Made by a program: the position numbers and the translations under genes
Shown: one piece after another, positions 27,621-30,093 of the stretch
How positions within the stretch are numbered: the stretch's first letter is position 1
How the letters are laid out: each line of letters begins with the position of its first letter
DNA from: Cylindrotheca closterium
Lineage: Eukaryota; Bacillariophyta; Bacillariophyceae; Bacillariales; Bacillariaceae
Direction: 5' to 3'
NCBI GenBank assembly: GCA_933822405.4
Contig: CAKOGP040001002.1
Coordinates: forward strand, 4,184 to 34,276
DNA length: 30,093 bases
The notes under the pieces: generated by a model
What the model was told of the DNA's origin: nothing
What the model saw: the letters and a program-made list of their open reading frames with translations, nothing else
Databases searched by the model: none

Positions 27621-29201
27621 TCAATTACTTGGTTTCGGCAGGTTTGCCCAAACGAAGGCTTGAAATACACGTGGATCAAAATCTGCCATCGAATCGTTCC
27701 ATTTGTTCTTCTCGATGTATGTACAGTTCGAATCACTAAACTTGTGGCTCGTGTACCACTCCATTTGAACCTTGAGTGCTTCTAGGGACATGCACCTTGT
27801 TCGACTCCCTCTTCCGTTACACGTTGGCAGAGAATCGACTAAATCATATACTGCCTCTGTAGGGCTAGTCGGGAATTTCAAAATTGATACCACGTGCTCC
27901 CGGAAGAAAAAAGTAGCACCGGCTTTAAAGTGTGCTGTCTTGTCTGGTTTCCCCGCCAGTAGAGAAAACAATTCTCCCAAATGCTCTCTATCAACTATGT
28001 TTCCTCCCACGGCTCCCACGAACTTGTGCTGGAAAAGGAGATGATGGTCCACCATGTGGTCATGAACATCCGAGGGAATGATAAGCGAGTCTCCATGCAA
28101 CCCCAATCTACTTCGAATATCACGTAACAATGGGATGCATTCCTTGTCGATAATGTCACATATGTGAGCGTCAGACACACCACCGTGAGTCTCTAGGTGT
28201 TTTGAGGCAATAGTCGCGGATATAACAGTGCAACCATTCGTCGATCCTCTCACGCGCCCTTGATAGGTCTGCAGCGGAGAGACTAATATCTTTCTCTGCT
28301 GTTGTAACGCCAGGCGTGCTCGTTCTGCATTCGCGATATACTGGCGAATACTCAACTTTGTTTTCGGTGCAGCCTTTTTGTTCTGTGGCTTATCAGATTC
28401 CTCAATTGAAGTAGATTGGATATTGCTAGGACCAAAATAATTGACAATGTCCTGGTAGCTGGGGGGTGCAGAATGTTCTGGCTCATCATCAGGTTGTGGT
28501 GGTAACAAGGGAGGAGGAATATCATCAGAGCTCGCGATGAGGCCGTCTGGGTCCTGTTGGCTATCCTCTAATTCTGACTCTGTATTTTCACCCATAGACT
28601 GCGATGGTGATCTGGAAGTACTTACTGCTGGTGGCTCCACAGGTCCATTGAGCCGTTGTAGCTTTGCCAGGGCGGAATCATGTATACTTTCTGCGCTTAT
28701 CGTCGGACTCGAAACGACGGCAGAGTGCTTCTGGCGATTGACGCGCTGCTGCAGTTCTTGTAATTTTTCTTGGCGTCTCCTCGCTTCTTCTTCTTTTTGT
28801 CTCTGAAACCTTGCTTTGCGTTCGGCTTCTTTTATTACTTCCTCTGCATCCATCATGTCAGCAACTATTTCCAGTTTGTTTATAACTTCTGTGACTTGTT
28901 TATTCATAACGGCTCGCTTCTGGTTGAATTTTGTTGCCTTATAGTAATCATGCTTTGTAATTTCGTTCACACAAAATCTAGAATATCGCATCCCATAAAC
29001 ATAAGCGTCGTCCAATTTTTTTTCCTCGAAGGAAACTTGAAATGCATTTAAAACTTTTTGTGAGGCGTCGTAGTAGCGATCGATTGGGAACAAATTGCTG
29101 ACGGTGATCGCATTCCCACTGCTCCCGTCCGCCTCCTTGAGGTGGTTACGACGGTTGGAACTTGGACGATCTGTTCTCTTGGATTGCGCTTGATTTGCCA
29201 T
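27621..29201 (-). CDS. USP8-dimerisation-like domain protein with PPSY motif and candidate papain-like C-terminal domain
   Basis: A single-exon, 526-residue protein. Residues about 38-125 resemble the USP8-dimer/MIT-like domain of USP8 and AMSH: DRYYDASQKVLNAFQVSF then LDDAYVYGMRYSRFC and a Lys-rich helix. In those enzymes it links to ESCRT-III and endosomes. A charged coiled coil (about 120-160) follows, then a disordered acidic, proline-rich linker with PPSY at 246-249, a PPxY motif that binds WW domains of NEDD4-type ligases. The C-terminal region (about 315-526) is not a family I recognise. It has C324 in RGSTNGCTVISATIASKHL at a helix start, H436 in FFFREHVVSILKF, and D453 or D456 in VYDLVDSLP. 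The order Cys-His-Asp, with the His before a beta strand, is that of papain-fold peptidases and many deubiquitinases. Peptidase activity is inference only. The gene converges on the methyltransferase gene. Confidence 0.85.
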   Translation of the reverse strand: MANQAQSKRTDRPSSNRRNHLKEADGSSGNAITVSNLFPIDRYYDASQKVLNAFQVSFEEKKLDDAYVYGMRYSRFCVNEITKHDYYKATKFNQKRAVMNKQVTEVINKLEIVADMMDAEEVIKEAERKARFQRQKEEEARRRQEKLQELQQRVNRQKHSAVVSSPTISAESIHDSALAKLQRLNGPVEPPAVSTSRSPSQSMGENTESELEDSQQDPDGLIASSDDIPPPLLPPQPDDEPEHSAPPSYQDIVNYFGPSNIQSTSIEESDKPQNKKAAPKTKLSIRQYIANAERARLALQQQRKILVSPLQTYQGRVRGSTNGCTVISATIASKHLETHGGVSDAHICDIIDKECIPLLRDIRSRLGLHGDSLIIPSDVHDHMVDHHLLFQHKFVGAVGGNIVDREHLGELFSLLAGKPDKTAHFKAGATFFFREHVVSILKFPTSPTEAVYDLVDSLPTCNGRGSRTRCMSLEALKVQMEWYTSHKFSDSNCTYIEKNKWNDSMADFDPRVFQAFVWANLPKPSN

Positions 29202-29709
29202 TGTTTGTCTCTTTGAGTCTTGAATTTCTTTCCTCTCAACGGATCACCTTTTGCTTCGGATCTCTACTTCTCCATTAATCTCGATTCAGCCTGACTCGAA
29301 TTAGTCCAGATTGAGACCCAACCATCAATCGATCACAAATTAAAATAAAGCGAAGGAAAAAGTTTTCTGCAAAGTGGCCCGTCTTCTTTTCCCAAACAGG
29401 GCAGCTTTGCTTACCGGTACAGTATGAAGTACCAGGTACCGGTACTTCATGGGTGTGCACGTGAAAACTGAGATGGCTGACAACCCACTAAAAATCCCAC
29501 CAGCATATTGTAAAAGCCATGAACGGTGGAGTTTGGCACTCTACAGTTTCACAGTACTGTACAGCCGTCACATTGACTGATATCTCACATCGTCTTGCAG
29601 TCAACCCACACCGTTTGTAGGTCGCACGTGAACAAGCGAAGGGTGGCCGGAAGTAAACTACTTGCCAAAGTTGTAGGTACGGTTCTGTAGATGAAAGAGA
29701 ACGAAAAGA
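29202..29709. promoter_or_regulatory. Divergent spacer with GTAC sites upstream of the USP8-dimer gene
   Basis: About 508 bp without a supported gene between the ATG at 29201 (-) and a candidate ATG at 29710 (+). GTAC sites start at 29417, 29429, 29436, 29442, 29554, 29559 and 29677, and a perfect inverted repeat lies at 29424-29450. The spacer likely carries both promoters. Confidence 0.45.
29424..29450. repeat. Perfect 10-bp inverted repeat built on GTAC
   Basis: Left arm ATGAAGTACC (29424-29433) and right arm GGTACTTCAT (29441-29450) are exact reverse complements around a 7-bp spacer AGGTACC. The internal GGTACC and ACCGGT are palindromes themselves. It sits about 225 bp upstream of the USP8-dimer start codon. 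It could be a dimeric regulator site or a hairpin in RNA if transcribed. Confidence 0.75.
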
Positions 29710-30093
29710 ATGGACGAAGATTATGATGTGACATTCGCCACAGAGATAGTGAGCGCCAGCAGGAAAGAGGAGGCGGAATCAGCAGTTTTAAACTTGAATA
29801 TATGGAACCTGAAAAACCCGAAAACCGTATGCAGTTTGTTGGGATATGACGAAACATGAGTTTTTACGTTCCAAAAGAAACTATTCAAGTACGAGGTTTT
29901 CGACACGTGCGATCGGACTTTGATCGTGCAAGATGTTGGGATTCGACGCAAGTATGCCGGACGCAAGTCCGTCGGACAATCTGTATCCACACAAACAGGA
30001 AAAGATCCTGTACAAGTGGAATATTGATGTTGTGTACGATGCAGTAGGGAATAATACAAGATATCCCAAAGTACTGCATTCAACACAGAATTG
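29710..30093 (+). CDS. 5' end of an unrecognised gene, cut by the window edge
   Basis: An ATG at 29710 in good context (purine at -3, G at +4) opens MDEDYDVTFATEIVSASRKE and continues 49 codons to an in-frame TGA at 29857. The same reading frame is open again from 29860 to about 30027. A 63-nt intron at 29827-29889 (donor GTATGC, acceptor TTCAAG) removes the TGA and keeps phase, giving NPKT|YEVFDTCDRTL. That length matches neighbouring introns. Further exons would lie beyond or near the right edge. The product is not recognised; the first 30 residues are acidic. Confidence is low because neither the join nor the protein is supported by a known family. Confidence 0.35.

Noticed and set aside
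29857..29859. In-frame TGA read as selenocysteine or readthrough
   Set aside because: The flanking residues fit no selenoprotein family I know, no SECIS-like hairpin is evident in the visible downstream part, and a phase-keeping 63-nt intron explains the stop more simply.
1..30093. tRNA genes, rRNA, CRISPR arrays, transposons or viral insertions
   Set aside because: I scanned for cloverleaf-like sequence, regular spacers, terminal repeats, and reverse-transcriptase, transposase or capsid-like frames, and saw none. A tRNA scan would be needed to exclude an intron-bearing tRNA.

Overview
This window reads as nuclear DNA from a photosynthetic stramenopile, most likely a diatom. Genes are dense, with about 13 loci in 30 kb. 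Introns are short (57-105 nt, one of 220 nt) with standard GT..AG ends, and genes lie on both strands with convergent 3' ends as little as 63 bp apart. The pentatricopeptide gene begins with a signal peptide followed by an 'A|F' junction, which is the import signal of secondary red plastids in diatoms and relatives. The SNARE is of the NPSN class, retained in plants and stramenopiles. I cannot name the species. I see no rRNA, tRNA, CRISPR array, insertion sequence or transposon remnant.

Layout. 168-2192 (+): unrecognised helical-repeat protein. 2394-5700 (+): mitochondrial glycine dehydrogenase (P-protein), three exons, with a 29-bp tandem repeat running over its stop codon. 5877-6767 (-): NPSN-type Qb-SNARE, two exons. 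6768-7578: no convincing gene. 7579-9073 (-): protein with two HMG boxes, four exons. 9074-9617: no gene, but a dense GTAC cluster. 9618-12177 (-): CUL1-type cullin, four exons, the last coding three residues and the stop. 12178-12529: divergent spacer with seven GTAC sites. 12530-13669 (+): probable ORC6. 13916-16462 (+): plastid-targeted PPR protein, three exons. 16526-21613 (-): 1695-residue coiled-coil protein. 21864-22647 (+): small ankyrin-repeat protein, two exons. 22740-25946 (-): UBE3C/Hul5-type HECT ubiquitin ligase. 26171-27405 (+): SpoU/TrmH RNA 2'-O-methyltransferase, three exons. 27621-29201 (-): USP8-dimerisation-like domain, PPSY motif and a possible papain-like C-terminal domain. 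29202-29709: spacer with GTAC sites and a perfect inverted repeat. 29710-end (+): start of an unrecognised gene.

The genes are mostly unrelated housekeeping functions: photorespiratory glycine cleavage, vesicle fusion, chromatin, ubiquitin transfer, replication licensing and organelle RNA handling. Three belong to ubiquitin or ESCRT biology (cullin, HECT ligase and the USP8-dimer protein), but nothing shows that they form one system.

The two observations I rate highest are the USP8-dimer-like/PPSY/candidate-peptidase protein, which may be an undescribed ESCRT-linked protease or deubiquitinase, and the GTAC-rich clusters, which concentrate in gene-free spacers, mostly upstream of start codons. 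Exon joins below were deduced by reading frame, GT/AG sites and family conservation, not from transcripts.
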